Shown here in pieces: positions 38,214 through 47,401 of a stretch of 64,000 bases of DNA. The DNA comes from Labrys monachus (GTDB taxonomy: Bacteria > Pseudomonadota > Alphaproteobacteria > Rhizobiales > Labraceae). The stretch covers positions 1,197,501-1,261,500 of the forward strand of contig NZ_JAUSVK010000001.1 of assembly GCF_030814655.1 (NCBI RefSeq), in the 5' to 3' direction. The notes beneath the pieces were generated by a model. The model did not search any database and had not been told where the DNA came from. It saw nothing but the letters and a program-made list of their open reading frames with translations. The first letter of the stretch is position 1. Each line of letters opens with the position of its first letter. A program made the translations under genes and the position numbers.

Positions 38214-39199
38214 TGGATGGCCCGCATGCAGCTTTCGCTCCCCGGCTTCCGGACAGCGGTGTCGAGATCGTCGAGGTCGGGCCCCGCGACGGTTTTCAGC
38301 CGATCGGCCCGTGGATCCCGACGGAGCGCAAGATCGATTTCGTGCAGCGCGTTGCGGCCGCGGGGGTGCGTCGCATCGAGATCACCTCTTTTGCGAGCGA
38401 AGCGGCGATACCGCAGCTGCGCGATGCGGGCGAGGTCCTGGCCGCGGCCTTGAAGATCGATGGCCTGACCGCGCAGGTGCTGGTCCCCACGGCTCGCCGC
38501 GGCCGGCAGGCGGTCGCCGCCGGCGCGACGGCGATCGCCTATGTGCTGTCGGTTTCCCAGGCCCATAATCTCAGCAATGTCCGCCGCACCGTGGCCGAAT
38601 CGATCGACGACTACAGCGCCTTCGCGAGCGGGCTCGATCGGGGTATCGGCCTGCGCGTCAATCTGGCCACGGCTTTCGACTGTCCCTTCACCGGGCAGGT
38701 GGCGCGGGACGCCGTTCTCGGCACGCTGCAGGCCCTCGTGGCGGTTCGGCAGGATGTCGAGGTCTGCCTCTGCGATACCACGGGGAGGGCCGATCCCGCC
38801 CGCGTCCGGGAGCTGTTCACCGAGGTCGCCACCCGCTTCCCGGATGTGAGCCGCTGGGCCTTCCATGGGCACGACACCTATGGCCTGGGCTGCGCCAACA
38901 GCTATGCGGCCTATGTCGCCGGGGTGCGTGTGGTGGATGGCGCGTTCGGCGGGCTGGGCGGATGTCCCTTCGCGCCGGGCGCCACGGGGAATACGGCGAC
39001 CGAAGACCTCGTCTGGATGTTCGAGCGCATGCAGGTGGCGACGGGAATCGACCTGGCCGCGTTCGTGCCGATCGCATCCGATGCGGCTGGGATCACCGGC
39101 GCCAGCGCCGGGGGCAGGGTCCGCACCGCGCTCGATGCCGCACGATGCCTGGCAGCCGGTGCGCCGCCGGGACTGTCGCCGCCCGTCGGGCGGCCCTGA
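38213..39199 (+). CDS. Hydroxymethylglutaryl-CoA lyase-family enzyme
   Basis: TIM-barrel lyase of 328 residues that cleaves (S)-HMG-CoA to acetyl-CoA and acetoacetate, or a close analogue. Seen: VEVGPRDGFQ (N-terminal metal and catalytic Arg-Asp), EITSFASEAAIPQL, FHGHDTYGLG (metal His pair) and GLGGCPFAPGATGN containing the signature Cys. All catalytic residues appear intact. It begins inside the stop of the CoA-transferase gene. Homologous enzymes act on other 3-hydroxy-acyl-CoAs, so substrate identity rests on context. Confidence 0.9.
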   Translation: MDGPHAAFAPRLPDSGVEIVEVGPRDGFQPIGPWIPTERKIDFVQRVAAAGVRRIEITSFASEAAIPQLRDAGEVLAAALKIDGLTAQVLVPTARRGRQAVAAGATAIAYVLSVSQAHNLSNVRRTVAESIDDYSAFASGLDRGIGLRVNLATAFDCPFTGQVARDAVLGTLQALVAVRQDVEVCLCDTTGRADPARVRELFTEVATRFPDVSRWAFHGHDTYGLGCANSYAAYVAGVRVVDGAFGGLGGCPFAPGATGNTATEDLVWMFERMQVATGIDLAAFVPIASDAAGITGASAGGRVRTALDAARCLAAGAPPGLSPPVGRP

Positions 39200-39263
39200 G
39201 AGCCCGCGCAGCGACGCCGCTGGGCGGGCGCGCCGCCCGGCGGGACTGAAGTTCATAAAAAGC

Positions 39264-39278
39264 CGCCTTCGCAAGGCG
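39264..39278 (+). other. Small hairpin in the leader of the binding-protein gene
   Basis: CGCCTT (39264-39269) and AAGGCG (39273-39278) form a 6-bp stem with loop CGC, just before the GGGAGGAG Shine-Dalgarno of the gene at 39300. It may protect the downstream message of this highly expressed class of gene or end some upstream transcripts; no T-run follows. Confidence 0.35.
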
Positions 39279-39299
39279 TTATTGGGAGGAGAAACGACC

Positions 39300-40691
39300 G
39301 TGACGATCAATTTCAAGCAAATGACGAGGCGCGAGATGTTCCGCGCTTCGGGAGCCGCGGGCACCATGCTGCTGTCCACGGCGCTGGGAGGACGGATGGC
39401 GCACGCGGCCGTCGACACCAGCAACTTCGCCAAGGACGGCAAGATCTCCATCGGCACCATCCTGCCGCTGTCGGGCGGCTTCACGGTGGTCAGCCAGCCC
39501 TGGATCCATTCCATTCAATATGCCATCGACGAGATCAACGCCGCCGGCGGCGTGAAGGTCGGCGGCACCAGCTATGAGGTGACCAACGTCGTCGGCGACG
39601 AGATGTATTCGGCCGCCGGCGGTCTCTCCGCCTTCAAGAAGATGGCGGCGGACGGCGTGCATTATACCGCCGGCTATGTCTCGGTGGAGGCGCCGGCCGC
39701 GGTGCAGGGCATCAATGTCCGGAACAACGCCATGATGATCGAAGGCATCACCGGCAAGGACATGTGCCTGACCCGGAACGCCCTGCGCTTCTTCGAATTC
39801 GCCCTCGCCCAGGCCACGGCGCCCTATCTCGCCCACTACGCCTATGACGTGCTCAAGGTCCGCAAGGTCGCCAGCATCGAGCTCACCAACACCTGGGGCA
39901 CGGACTTCCATCTGTCCTTCGCCAAGACCTTCCAGCAGATGGGCGGACAGATCGTCCACCGCGCCTATCTGGAGGCCTCGCAGACCGACTTCTCGGCGCA
40001 GATCTCCCAGATGGTCGCCTCGCAGACCGAGCTTCTCTACATCATCATGGGCGACGGTCCGGCCTCGGCCGTGGCGCTGCAGGCGCGCAATGGCGGCCTG
40101 CCGAGCATCCCCCTGATGGCCGAGGGAGCCTGGGGACCCGAGACCTTCCAGGAAGCCGGCGGCGCCCAGAACGTCGACGGCACCGTCTATCAGGGCTCGC
40201 GCCCCTATGTGATGTGGGACGACAAGCACACCCAGCTCGTCAACAAGCTGCACGCCGATACCGGCCTCTGGCTGAACAACTGGTTCTGGCACGGCTACGA
40301 TCCCACCAAGATCGTGTGCTGGGCGATGGAGGAAGCCAATTCGCTCGATCCCCGCGAGGTGATGAAGGCCATTCCGACGGTCGCCACCAAGCGGGCGAGC
40401 GAGCTGATGATCCGCCCGCAGGGCGCCATCATGACCAAGGACAAGGGCGTCTTCCTCAAGATCCCGCTGTGGCTGTCGCGCTTCAACGCCAAGGCCGACC
40501 CGATGAAGGAAAGCAACCTCGTGCCGGTCGAAGGGGCGATGTATCGGGGCCATCCAGGCTGGATGCCGCAGAACTGGGCCGGCTACACCGCCGATCCCAA
40601 GGACGACAGCGTCAACTGGAATCCGACCCTGGATGAGGTCAACCAGATGCGCAAGGAAGCAGGGGAATCCGTTACGCCGGTCGAGCTCTGA
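39300..40691 (+). CDS. ABC transporter substrate-binding protein (LIV type)
   Basis: Periplasmic type I binding protein, 463 residues, as in branched-chain amino acid and amide/urea/aromatic-acid importers. The GTG start has GGAGG about ten bases upstream. The N-terminus has a twin-arginine signal (TRREMFRASG then a hydrophobic stretch and AHAA). The mature protein begins with KISIGTILPLSGGF, the standard ligand-cleft start. It leads the transporter genes at 40828-44230. Ligand unknown; the neighbours suggest a hydroxy-acid, lactone or alcohol rather than an amino acid. Confidence 0.92.
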   Translation: MTINFKQMTRREMFRASGAAGTMLLSTALGGRMAHAAVDTSNFAKDGKISIGTILPLSGGFTVVSQPWIHSIQYAIDEINAAGGVKVGGTSYEVTNVVGDEMYSAAGGLSAFKKMAADGVHYTAGYVSVEAPAAVQGINVRNNAMMIEGITGKDMCLTRNALRFFEFALAQATAPYLAHYAYDVLKVRKVASIELTNTWGTDFHLSFAKTFQQMGGQIVHRAYLEASQTDFSAQISQMVASQTELLYIIMGDGPASAVALQARNGGLPSIPLMAEGAWGPETFQEAGGAQNVDGTVYQGSRPYVMWDDKHTQLVNKLHADTGLWLNNWFWHGYDPTKIVCWAMEEANSLDPREVMKAIPTVATKRASELMIRPQGAIMTKDKGVFLKIPLWLSRFNAKADPMKESNLVPVEGAMYRGHPGWMPQNWAGYTADPKDDSVNWNPTLDEVNQMRKEAGESVTPVEL

Positions 40692-40827
40692 GGCCGGCGG
40701 CCACCCCCTCTCCCGAACCAGGCGCCTGTCGCCGCCGAGGCGTCGGCGGGCGCCGGATCCCCGACCGGCCGCTCCCGGGCTCCTTGCCTGGCGGGCGGTC
40801 GGCTCCCCATCATTGCGAGAGTGTGCG

Positions 40828-41694
40828 ATGCATCTGCTCGTCCAGCAATTGATAAACGGTGCGCTGCTCGGCGCCATGTTCGCCCTGATGTCGATCGGGC
40901 TCAGCATGGTGTTCGGCATCATGAAAACCGCCAATTTTGCCTATGGCGCCCTGTATATGCTCGGTGGCTACGTGGCCTATTGGGCCTCGGTGCTCCTCCA
41001 TGCGCCGCTCGTCGCCGTGATCGCCATCGCCTTCGTCGTGATGTTCGGAGCGGGCGTGCTCGTCGAGATCGTCGGCTTCCAGCGCCTGCGCCACAATGAG
41101 GACGCCACCCTCATCTTCGGCCTCGGCCTCGCCTTGGTCATCCGCGGCGGCGCCGTCCTGGCCTGGGGCTCGCAGACGCGCTTCATCGGCGACAACGTGC
41201 AGCCTTCCATCGAAATCGCGTCCTTCATCATTCCCGCCGCGCGGCTGTGGGCCGGCATCGCCAGCCTCGTCCTCATCGGCCTCGTCTATCTCCTGGTCTC
41301 CCGGACGGCGTGGGGCAGGGCGGCGCGGGCGGTGTCGGACAATGCGCGCCGGGCGGCCCTGCTCGGCATCAACACGCGCTCCTATTACTGGGTGGTGTTC
41401 GGCCTGGGCACGGGCATATCGGCGGTCGCCTGCGTCTTCCTGGTGCCGGTCTTCAGCCTCTCCCCCGCCGTCGACGACAGCGCCCTCTACACCGCCTTCG
41501 CCGTGGTCATCCTCGGCGGCCTCGGCAGCATCGGCGGCTGCCTGGTGGCCGGAACCATTCTCGGCGTCGTGACCACCCTGGCCTTCGGCTACACCGTGAG
41601 CACGATCGCGCCGATCTTCCCGCTGCTCGTGCTGATCCTGACATTGATCTTCCGGCCCCAGGGCCTGTTCGGCAAGAAGGGGCGCCTGGCGTGA
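40828..41694 (+). CDS. Branched-chain-type ABC transporter permease (LivH-like)
   Basis: Inner-membrane subunit, 288 residues, about eight hydrophobic helices. The conserved cytoplasmic loop ARAVSDNARRAALLGINTRSYY (the EAA-like coupling loop of LIV permeases) and the C-terminal RPQGLFGKKG are clear. The N-terminal QQLINGALLGAMFALMSIGL is diagnostic of LivH. Its stop overlaps or nearly touches the start of the fused LivM-LivG gene. It forms the channel with the LivM half of that protein. Confidence 0.93.
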   Translation: MHLLVQQLINGALLGAMFALMSIGLSMVFGIMKTANFAYGALYMLGGYVAYWASVLLHAPLVAVIAIAFVVMFGAGVLVEIVGFQRLRHNEDATLIFGLGLALVIRGGAVLAWGSQTRFIGDNVQPSIEIASFIIPAARLWAGIASLVLIGLVYLLVSRTAWGRAARAVSDNARRAALLGINTRSYYWVVFGLGTGISAVACVFLVPVFSLSPAVDDSALYTAFAVVILGGLGSIGGCLVAGTILGVVTTLAFGYTVSTIAPIFPLLVLILTLIFRPQGLFGKKGRLA

Positions 41695-41696
41695 AC

Positions 41697-43547
41697 ATGC
41701 CGTCATCCAATCTGAGCATGACGTCCGCGATCGGCGGCGTCCCGTCCTCTCCCGAAGCCGCTTCTCGGGCGAGGACCATGCCGGCGCCGGAAAACCGGGC
41801 CGCGCTGCGGGTCCTGCGCTGGATCGGCTATGTCCTCGTGCTGGCCTGCGCCGTGGGCGCGCCGCAGGTGCTTTCCTCGATCTACGATCTCAACGTCCTC
41901 GTGACGATGGCGATCAATGCGATCCTGGCGACGGGCCTGGCCATCGTCGTGCGCTCGGGCCGCCTGCCTCTGGCCCAGGCTACCTTCGGCGGCATAGGCG
42001 GCTATGTCTCCGGCATCCTGATGATGCAGCACGACTGGGCCTATTGGCCGGCGCTCGGCGCCGCCGGCATCGTCGCCGCGGGCTTCGGCGTCCTGCTCGG
42101 TCTCACCAGCCTTCGCCTCCAGGGCTTCTACTTCGCCATCGCCACCTTCACCTTCAGCCAGATCGCCATCGTGGTGCTGGCGGCCTGGCGCGGGGTGACC
42201 GGCGGCCTGTCGGGGATGTTCGGGCTGCCGACGCCGACCATCGGCGACTATGATTTCTCCGATCCGCAGCTCTACTATTATGCGGCGCTGGTCTTTCTCG
42301 CCCTGGCGCTGGGGATCTATTACCTGTGCACGATCGGCTCCCGCTTCGGCCGAGGCCTCAGCGTGCTGGGGGAGGACGAGGTGGTGGCCGGCTCGCTCGG
42401 CATTCCCGCCACCCTCTATCGCCTGGCCGCCTTCGCGATATCGAGCTTCGTCGCCGGCATCGCCGGCAGCCTGAACGCCCATTTCATCGGCGGCATCTCG
42501 CCCTCCGACATCGCGCCTTCCGTTTCGGTCTTCGTGCTCGTGATGGTGATGGCGGGCGGCTCGCAGACCTTGCTGGGCCCCACGCTGGGCGCCGTCATCC
42601 TGACGCTGATCCCCGAACTTCTCCGGGCGAGCGCGCAATGGTCGATGGTGCTCTACGGCCTGTTCCTGCTCGGCTATGTCTTCCTGTTCCGCCAGGGTCT
42701 GCTGCCGCTGGTGGGCCGGGCGGCGAGCATGCTGGTGGGGGCGTTCCTGCCGGCCGGGCGTGCGGCCCTCGCTGAGGGGGCGGCGGCGGAGGCGCGCCAG
42801 GGCGCGGTTGCGCTCCCGGCCCGGGTCGCAGCCAACGGCAGGGCCGGCACCCTGTCCCTCGACGGCGTCAAATGTGCTTTCGGCGATAATCAGGTCCTCC
42901 ACGGCGTCGGTTTTTCGGTGCGCGGCGGCGAGTTGCTCGGCCTGATCGGGCCGAACGGCGCCGGCAAGACGACGCTGTTCAACGTCATCACCGGCAACGC
43001 CCCGCTGACGTCGGGGCGGATCGAGGTGAGCGGCCAGGCGGTGACGCCGAGACCGGCCCGGATGGCCCGGCTCGGCATCGCCCGCACGTTCCAGCTTCCG
43101 CGTGTCCTGTCGTCCCGCAGCGTGGAGGAGAGCGTGCATCTGGCCGCCGAACTGAGCGGCCGCAAGGCCGACCCCGCTTATGTCGACTGGGTGCTCGCCA
43201 TCACGCAGCTGCGCGACCTGCTGCATGTCCGGGCCTCGGTCCTGTCGCATTTCGAGCGGCGCCGGCTCACCATCGCTATGGCCATCGCCAGCCGTCCGCA
43301 GATCCTGCTGCTCGACGAGCCCCTTGCCGGCCTCGACGACACGGAGACTCAGGTGGTGAAGGAACAGATCCGCGAGATCCACCGCCAGCTCGGCTGCACG
43401 CTGCTGCTGATCGAGCACAAATTGAGCGTGGTCATGGAGCTCTGCACCCATCTCGTCGTGCTGGATCACGGCCAGGTCATCGCCGAAGGCGACCCGGAGA
43501 CGGTTTCCAGGAATCCTGAAGTCATACAGGCGTATCTCGGATCATGA
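41697..43547 (+). CDS. Fused ABC permease and ATPase (LivM-LivG)
   Basis: 616 residues. Residues about 1-350 are a LivM permease, seen in AINAILATGLAIVVRSGRLPLAQATFGGIGGY and the coupling loop VLGEDEVVAGSLGIPATLYR. A linker of about 50 Ala/Arg-rich residues leads to a LivG ATPase with Walker A GPNGAGKTT and Walker B ILLLDEPLAGLDD. The signature, usually LSYGEQRR, reads LSHFERRR, with Phe in place of the conserved Gly. Such fusions are known in this family. GTG 41691 is an alternative start. Its stop overlaps livF by four bases. Confidence 0.92.
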   Translation: MPSSNLSMTSAIGGVPSSPEAASRARTMPAPENRAALRVLRWIGYVLVLACAVGAPQVLSSIYDLNVLVTMAINAILATGLAIVVRSGRLPLAQATFGGIGGYVSGILMMQHDWAYWPALGAAGIVAAGFGVLLGLTSLRLQGFYFAIATFTFSQIAIVVLAAWRGVTGGLSGMFGLPTPTIGDYDFSDPQLYYYAALVFLALALGIYYLCTIGSRFGRGLSVLGEDEVVAGSLGIPATLYRLAAFAISSFVAGIAGSLNAHFIGGISPSDIAPSVSVFVLVMVMAGGSQTLLGPTLGAVILTLIPELLRASAQWSMVLYGLFLLGYVFLFRQGLLPLVGRAASMLVGAFLPAGRAALAEGAAAEARQGAVALPARVAANGRAGTLSLDGVKCAFGDNQVLHGVGFSVRGGELLGLIGPNGAGKTTLFNVITGNAPLTSGRIEVSGQAVTPRPARMARLGIARTFQLPRVLSSRSVEESVHLAAELSGRKADPAYVDWVLAITQLRDLLHVRASVLSHFERRRLTIAMAIASRPQILLLDEPLAGLDDTETQVVKEQIREIHRQLGCTLLLIEHKLSVVMELCTHLVVLDHGQVIAEGDPETVSRNPEVIQAYLGS

Positions 43548-44230
43548 GCACCATCCTTTCCGTTCAGAACGTGTCGAGCCGTTTCGGCGGCGGCCTGAAG
43601 CTGTCGGGAGTCTCCCTCGAGGTGAGGCAGGGCGAGTTCGTGTCGATCCTCGGCGCCAACGGCGCCGGCAAGACCACGCTTCTGGGCATCATCTCGGGAT
43701 TGTTCGCGCCGGTGTCGGGCAAGGTGCTGCTGGAGGGGCGGGATATCACCGCTTTGCCGCCCCACCGCGCGGTCAGGGCCGGCGTGGCTCTGGCGCCGCA
43801 GAACCATCCGATCTTCGAGACCATGACGGTCGACGAGAACCTCGCCGTCGGCGGGGGCCTGCCGGGCGCGGAGATCTTCGAGCTCTTCCCCAATCTCGCC
43901 GCCAAGCGCGGCCAGAGCGCAGGGCGTCTCAGCGGCGGCGAGCGCCAGATGCTGTCGATGGCGCAGGCGCTGCTGACCAAGCCCAGGATCTGCCTGTTCG
44001 ACGAGCCGTCCTCCGGCCTCGCCCCGAAGATCGTCCAGCAGGTCTTCGCCACCATCCGCCATCTCGTCGACAATGGCCTGACGGTGCTGATGGTGGAGCA
44101 GAACGCCAAGACCGCACTCCAGATCTCCGATCGGGCCTATGTCATGGAGCAGGGACGCATCGTGCTGGAGGGGGCCTCCCGCGACATCGCCATGAACGGC
44201 CACGTCCAGCGCGCCTATCTCGGCTTTTGA
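43544..44230 (+). CDS. ABC transporter ATPase (LivF-like)
   Basis: 228 residues, normal for LivF. Walker A GANGAGKTT, Q-loop LAPQNHPIF, an intact signature LSGGERQMLSMAQAL, Walker B ICLFDEPSSGL and a switch motif with Gln rather than His in MVEQNA, as in other LivF proteins. The start ATGA overlaps the livMG stop. With the altered signature in the LivG half, this subunit supplies the canonical LSGGE loop in the ATPase heterodimer. Confidence 0.94.
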   Translation: MSTILSVQNVSSRFGGGLKLSGVSLEVRQGEFVSILGANGAGKTTLLGIISGLFAPVSGKVLLEGRDITALPPHRAVRAGVALAPQNHPIFETMTVDENLAVGGGLPGAEIFELFPNLAAKRGQSAGRLSGGERQMLSMAQALLTKPRICLFDEPSSGLAPKIVQQVFATIRHLVDNGLTVLMVEQNAKTALQISDRAYVMEQGRIVLEGASRDIAMNGHVQRAYLGF

Positions 44231-44254
44231 AATCCGTTTGTTCCTGGAGAAATC

Positions 44255-45703
44255 ATGATGACCTATTCCTTTCCGGAGCTCTTCATCGGGGGGCGCCCCA
44301 CCAAGGGCGAGACGGGCGAGACCATGCCGGTCTTCGCCCCGAGCACCGGCGAGGCCTTCGCCCGGATCGCCTGCGGCACCGCCGGTGATATCGACCGCGC
44401 GGTGAAGGCCGCCCGTGCGGCGTTCGAGGGCGCCTGGGGACGGATGGCGCCTGCCGATCGCGGCCGGCTGCTGCAGAGACTGGGGCGGCGCATCGAGGAG
44501 GCTTCCGACGAGCTCACCCTCATCGAGGCCATGGACACCGGCAAGCCGATGAGCCAGGCTCGGGCCGATATCGCCGCCGTGGCGCGCTATTTCGAGTTCT
44601 ACGGCGCGGCGGCCGACAAGGTCCATGGCGAGGTCATCCCCTACAGCCCGTCTTATTTCGTCACCGTGGTGAAGGAGCCCTACGGCGTCACCGGCCACAT
44701 CCTGCCCTGGAATTATCCGGCGCAGATGTTCGGCCGCTCCTTGGCGCCTTCGCTGGCGGCGGGCAACACCGTCGTGCTCAAGCCGGCGGAAGAAGCCTGC
44801 CTCAGCATCCTGCGCCTGACCGAACTCGCGGCGGAGGTCGGCATTCCCGACGGCGCGATCAATGTCGTGCCGGGCCGGGGCGAAGAGGCCGGCGCGGCGC
44901 TGGCGGCCCATCCCGGCATCAATTTCCTGTCCTTCACCGGTTCGCCCGAGGTCGGCACGCTGGTGCAGAAGGCCGCAGCCGAAAACCATATCGGCTGCGT
45001 GCTCGAACTCGGCGGAAAATCGCCGCAGATCCTGTTCTCCGACGCCGATTTCGCCAAGGCGATGCCCACCATCGTCAAGGCGATCGTCCAGAATGGCGGC
45101 CAGACCTGCTCGGCGGGAAGCCGCGTGCTGATCGAGAGCTCGGTCTACGACAGGTTCGCCTCGGACCTCGCCGAAGCCTTCTCGAAGATCCGCGTCGGCA
45201 GCCACGAGATGGACCTGGATTGCGGCGCCCTGATCAGCGCCGGCCAGCGCGCAAGGGTCGAGGGCTTCATCGCCCGGGCGCAAGCCGAAGGCGTGCCCTG
45301 CCTGGCGCAGGGCAGCCTCGCGCCGAACCTGCCCAAGGACGGCTACTACGTCGTTCCCCGCCTCTACGGCCCGGTGCCGCGCACCAATTCCCTGGCTCGG
45401 GACGAGGTGTTCGGCCCCGTTCTGTCCGTCATTCCCTTTGACGACGAGGCCGACGCCATCCGCCTCGCCAACGGCACGGATTTCGGCCTCATCGCCAGCG
45501 TGTGGACGCGCGACGGCGGCCGCCAGATGCGCGTGGCGCGCGCCATGCAGTGCGGCCAGGTCTTCATCAACAATTACGGCGCGGGCGGCGGCGTCGAACT
45601 GCCGTTCGGCGGCGTGAAGAAGAGCGGCCACGGGCGCGAGAAGGGCTTCGCCGCCGTGCACGAGTTCTGCACGACCAAGACGATCGTCATCGACCACGGC
45701 TGA
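44255..45703 (+). CDS. NAD(P)-dependent aldehyde dehydrogenase
   Basis: 482 residues, standard ALDH-superfamily length. Catalytic Cys285 in GGQTCSAGSR, general base Glu251 in LELGGKSP, oxyanion Asn in LPWNYP, and Lys in NTVVLKPAEE for the coenzyme ribose. The double ATG has GGAG upstream. It oxidises an aldehyde to its acid in the cytosol. The GMC alcohol oxidoreductase at 47402 is the natural source of the aldehyde, and the CoA-transferases take the acid further (inference). Confidence 0.93.
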   Translation: MMTYSFPELFIGGRPTKGETGETMPVFAPSTGEAFARIACGTAGDIDRAVKAARAAFEGAWGRMAPADRGRLLQRLGRRIEEASDELTLIEAMDTGKPMSQARADIAAVARYFEFYGAAADKVHGEVIPYSPSYFVTVVKEPYGVTGHILPWNYPAQMFGRSLAPSLAAGNTVVLKPAEEACLSILRLTELAAEVGIPDGAINVVPGRGEEAGAALAAHPGINFLSFTGSPEVGTLVQKAAAENHIGCVLELGGKSPQILFSDADFAKAMPTIVKAIVQNGGQTCSAGSRVLIESSVYDRFASDLAEAFSKIRVGSHEMDLDCGALISAGQRARVEGFIARAQAEGVPCLAQGSLAPNLPKDGYYVVPRLYGPVPRTNSLARDEVFGPVLSVIPFDDEADAIRLANGTDFGLIASVWTRDGGRQMRVARAMQCGQVFINNYGAGGGVELPFGGVKKSGHGREKGFAAVHEFCTTKTIVIDHG

Positions 45704-45798
45704 TCCCGCTTCAGTCGTGGGAACGGGATGGAGCAACGTAAAAAAGGGGCTGGAGCGGACCCCACCGCTTCCGTCTCATCATGCGCGGGAGGAACGCG

Positions 45799-46380
45799 AT
45801 GCTGCTGAACACCCTTATCCGGGAGCCGCCCCGGGCCGAGTTCGTCGCCGACGCTCCGCCCGAGGAGCGCTTCGACATCGCCGTTGTCGCCGATACGCTC
45901 GATGACCGTACGACACGCTATGTGCTCGAAACACGGCCGGCCTTCGGTGCGGTCCGCCGCGCTGCGGCGCAACTGGCCGGCGTGCTGGTGCTGGCGGCGG
46001 CAGGCGGCCGCGGGGCCGATCCCGGCCATCCGATGCTGGTGCTGGCGGCGGCAGGCGGCCGCGGGGCCGATCCCGGCCATCCGATGCTGGAACTGGCGGC
46101 GCTCGCCGTCGAGGAGGCGAGCGACCAGGTGCGTTCCTGCCAGCCGCCGCCGCGTGCGCGCCACCATCATCGCCACCTGCTGCGTGCCGTCCGGCAGGTC
46201 ACCCAGGCCGTCGCGGCTACCCGCGATGCCGGCCGAAGCGGGCGTGAGGATATCAGCCTGCCGCTGGCGCTGTTGAAGGACGCCTGGCAGGAACTGCAGT
46301 GGACGTCCGCCACGCTGCCCGGCTTCGAGATCGTGGATTTCGACCAGGCCTGCTGCGCCGTTCACGCACCGAAAAAATAG
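45799..46380 (+). CDS. Protein of unknown function with tandem 17-residue repeat
   Basis: 193 residues from ATG 45799, which has GGGAGG upstream (ATG 45781 in frame lacks it). No family recognised, no signal peptide or membrane helix. It contains two identical copies of LVLAAAGGRGADPGHPM, encoded by an exact 51-bp tandem duplication, and a His-rich RARHHHRHLL. One copy may be the ancestral form. It lies in the run of codirectional genes between the aldehyde dehydrogenase and the metallohydrolase, hence probably serves the same pathway or a GMC partner role. Confidence 0.7.
   Translation: MLLNTLIREPPRAEFVADAPPEERFDIAVVADTLDDRTTRYVLETRPAFGAVRRAAAQLAGVLVLAAAGGRGADPGHPMLVLAAAGGRGADPGHPMLELAALAVEEASDQVRSCQPPPRARHHHRHLLRAVRQVTQAVAATRDAGRSGREDISLPLALLKDAWQELQWTSATLPGFEIVDFDQACCAVHAPKK
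45985..46086 (+). repeat. Exact 51-bp tandem duplication
   Basis: 45985-46035 and 46036-46086 are identical and in frame (17 codons). No substitution separates the copies, so the event is recent or kept uniform by slippage. Confidence 0.95.
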
Positions 46381-46429
46381 ATCTCAAGATCAAAAGCTGA
46401 AGCGCTACGATTCAAGGAGAGGAATTCCC

Positions 46430-47323
46430 ATGGCCGACTATTCCATCTGGGTGCTCGAATACGCCTATTCTTCCAACTTCCCCAAGAGCGGTGTGGTCTA
46501 CGGCGCCCACAACCAGGGAAATATCAAGCTCTCCTATTGCTATGTGCTCATCAAGGGCAAGGGCAGGGTGGCCATGGTGGATGTGGGCTACAACAACATC
46601 GACTATGCCAAGGAGCTCAACGACCGCTTCGGCGTCGAGAACTGGCACACGGCGCGCGACGTTCTCGGGGAATGCGGCGTGACGCCGGAAGAGGTCACGG
46701 ACGTCTTCATCACCCATGCCCATTTCGACCATATGGGCGGCACGGATCTGTTTCCCAACGCCAGGTTCTACCTGCAGGAGAAGGAACTGGCCAAGTGGGT
46801 CTGGATCATGTCGCTGGACAGCCGCTTCCAGTGGCTGATGGGCGCCACCGATCCCGGCGACATCATCCGCGCCGTCGACCTCGCCCGCCAGGGCCGGCTG
46901 GTATCCATCGACGGCGTCCGCGAGAATGTCATCCCCGGCATCGATCTGTTCCCGGCCTACGACACCCATACGGCCGGCAGCCAATATGTGCTGGTGCGCA
47001 ACGACGGCAAGCCGGAGACCGGCGATGGCTGGATCCTGGCCGGCGACCTCGTCTACCAGTTCGACAATCTGTCGGGGCCGGATCCGCAGAATCCGCACTA
47101 TGTGCCGGTGGGCCTCGCCTATGGCAGCCAGACCAACCTGCTTTTGACCACGCATGAAATGATCGGCCGGGTGGGCGGGGAAACGCGCCGCGTCATCCCC
47201 GTGCACGAGGAACGCCTCAAGGACACCTTTCCCTCGCGGTTGAGCGACAAGGGCCTGCGCGTGATCGAGATCACCCTCGGCCATGGCCAACAGAGCGCCG
47301 TCGACGCCCGCAGCGCCGCCTGA
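46430..47323 (+). CDS. Metallo-beta-lactamase-fold hydrolase, lactonase-like
   Basis: 297 residues with the dinuclear-metal motif HAHFDH (His96, His98, Asp100, His101), further ligands in TAGSQYVLV region and AGDLVYQFDN (Asp), and HEE near the end. The closest general resemblance is to N-acyl-homoserine-lactone lactonases of this fold, which open lactone rings. No signal peptide, so cytosolic. Strong AGGAG Shine-Dalgarno. In this cluster a lactone-opening step before alcohol oxidation would make sense. Quorum quenching is the other reading. Confidence 0.85.
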   Translation: MADYSIWVLEYAYSSNFPKSGVVYGAHNQGNIKLSYCYVLIKGKGRVAMVDVGYNNIDYAKELNDRFGVENWHTARDVLGECGVTPEEVTDVFITHAHFDHMGGTDLFPNARFYLQEKELAKWVWIMSLDSRFQWLMGATDPGDIIRAVDLARQGRLVSIDGVRENVIPGIDLFPAYDTHTAGSQYVLVRNDGKPETGDGWILAGDLVYQFDNLSGPDPQNPHYVPVGLAYGSQTNLLLTTHEMIGRVGGETRRVIPVHEERLKDTFPSRLSDKGLRVIEITLGHGQQSAVDARSAA

Positions 47324-47401
47324 CCGCCATACCCGAGTTCCTGCCACCACCATCGGCCCGGAGCCGTTGATCGCAGCGTCTCCGCTCGAAAGGAATTGAC
47401 C

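Noticed and set aside
41703-43469. A 588-codon minus-strand frame opposite livMG
   Set aside because: No motif, composition typical of antisense shadow. Similar long shadows lie at 39279-40934, 43466-45736, 47741-49138 and 51361-53259.
46430-47323. Quorum-quenching AHL lactonase as firm annotation
   Set aside because: The metal motif fits many metallo-beta-lactamase-fold hydrolases and no LuxI or LuxR gene is nearby; kept as lactonase-like only.
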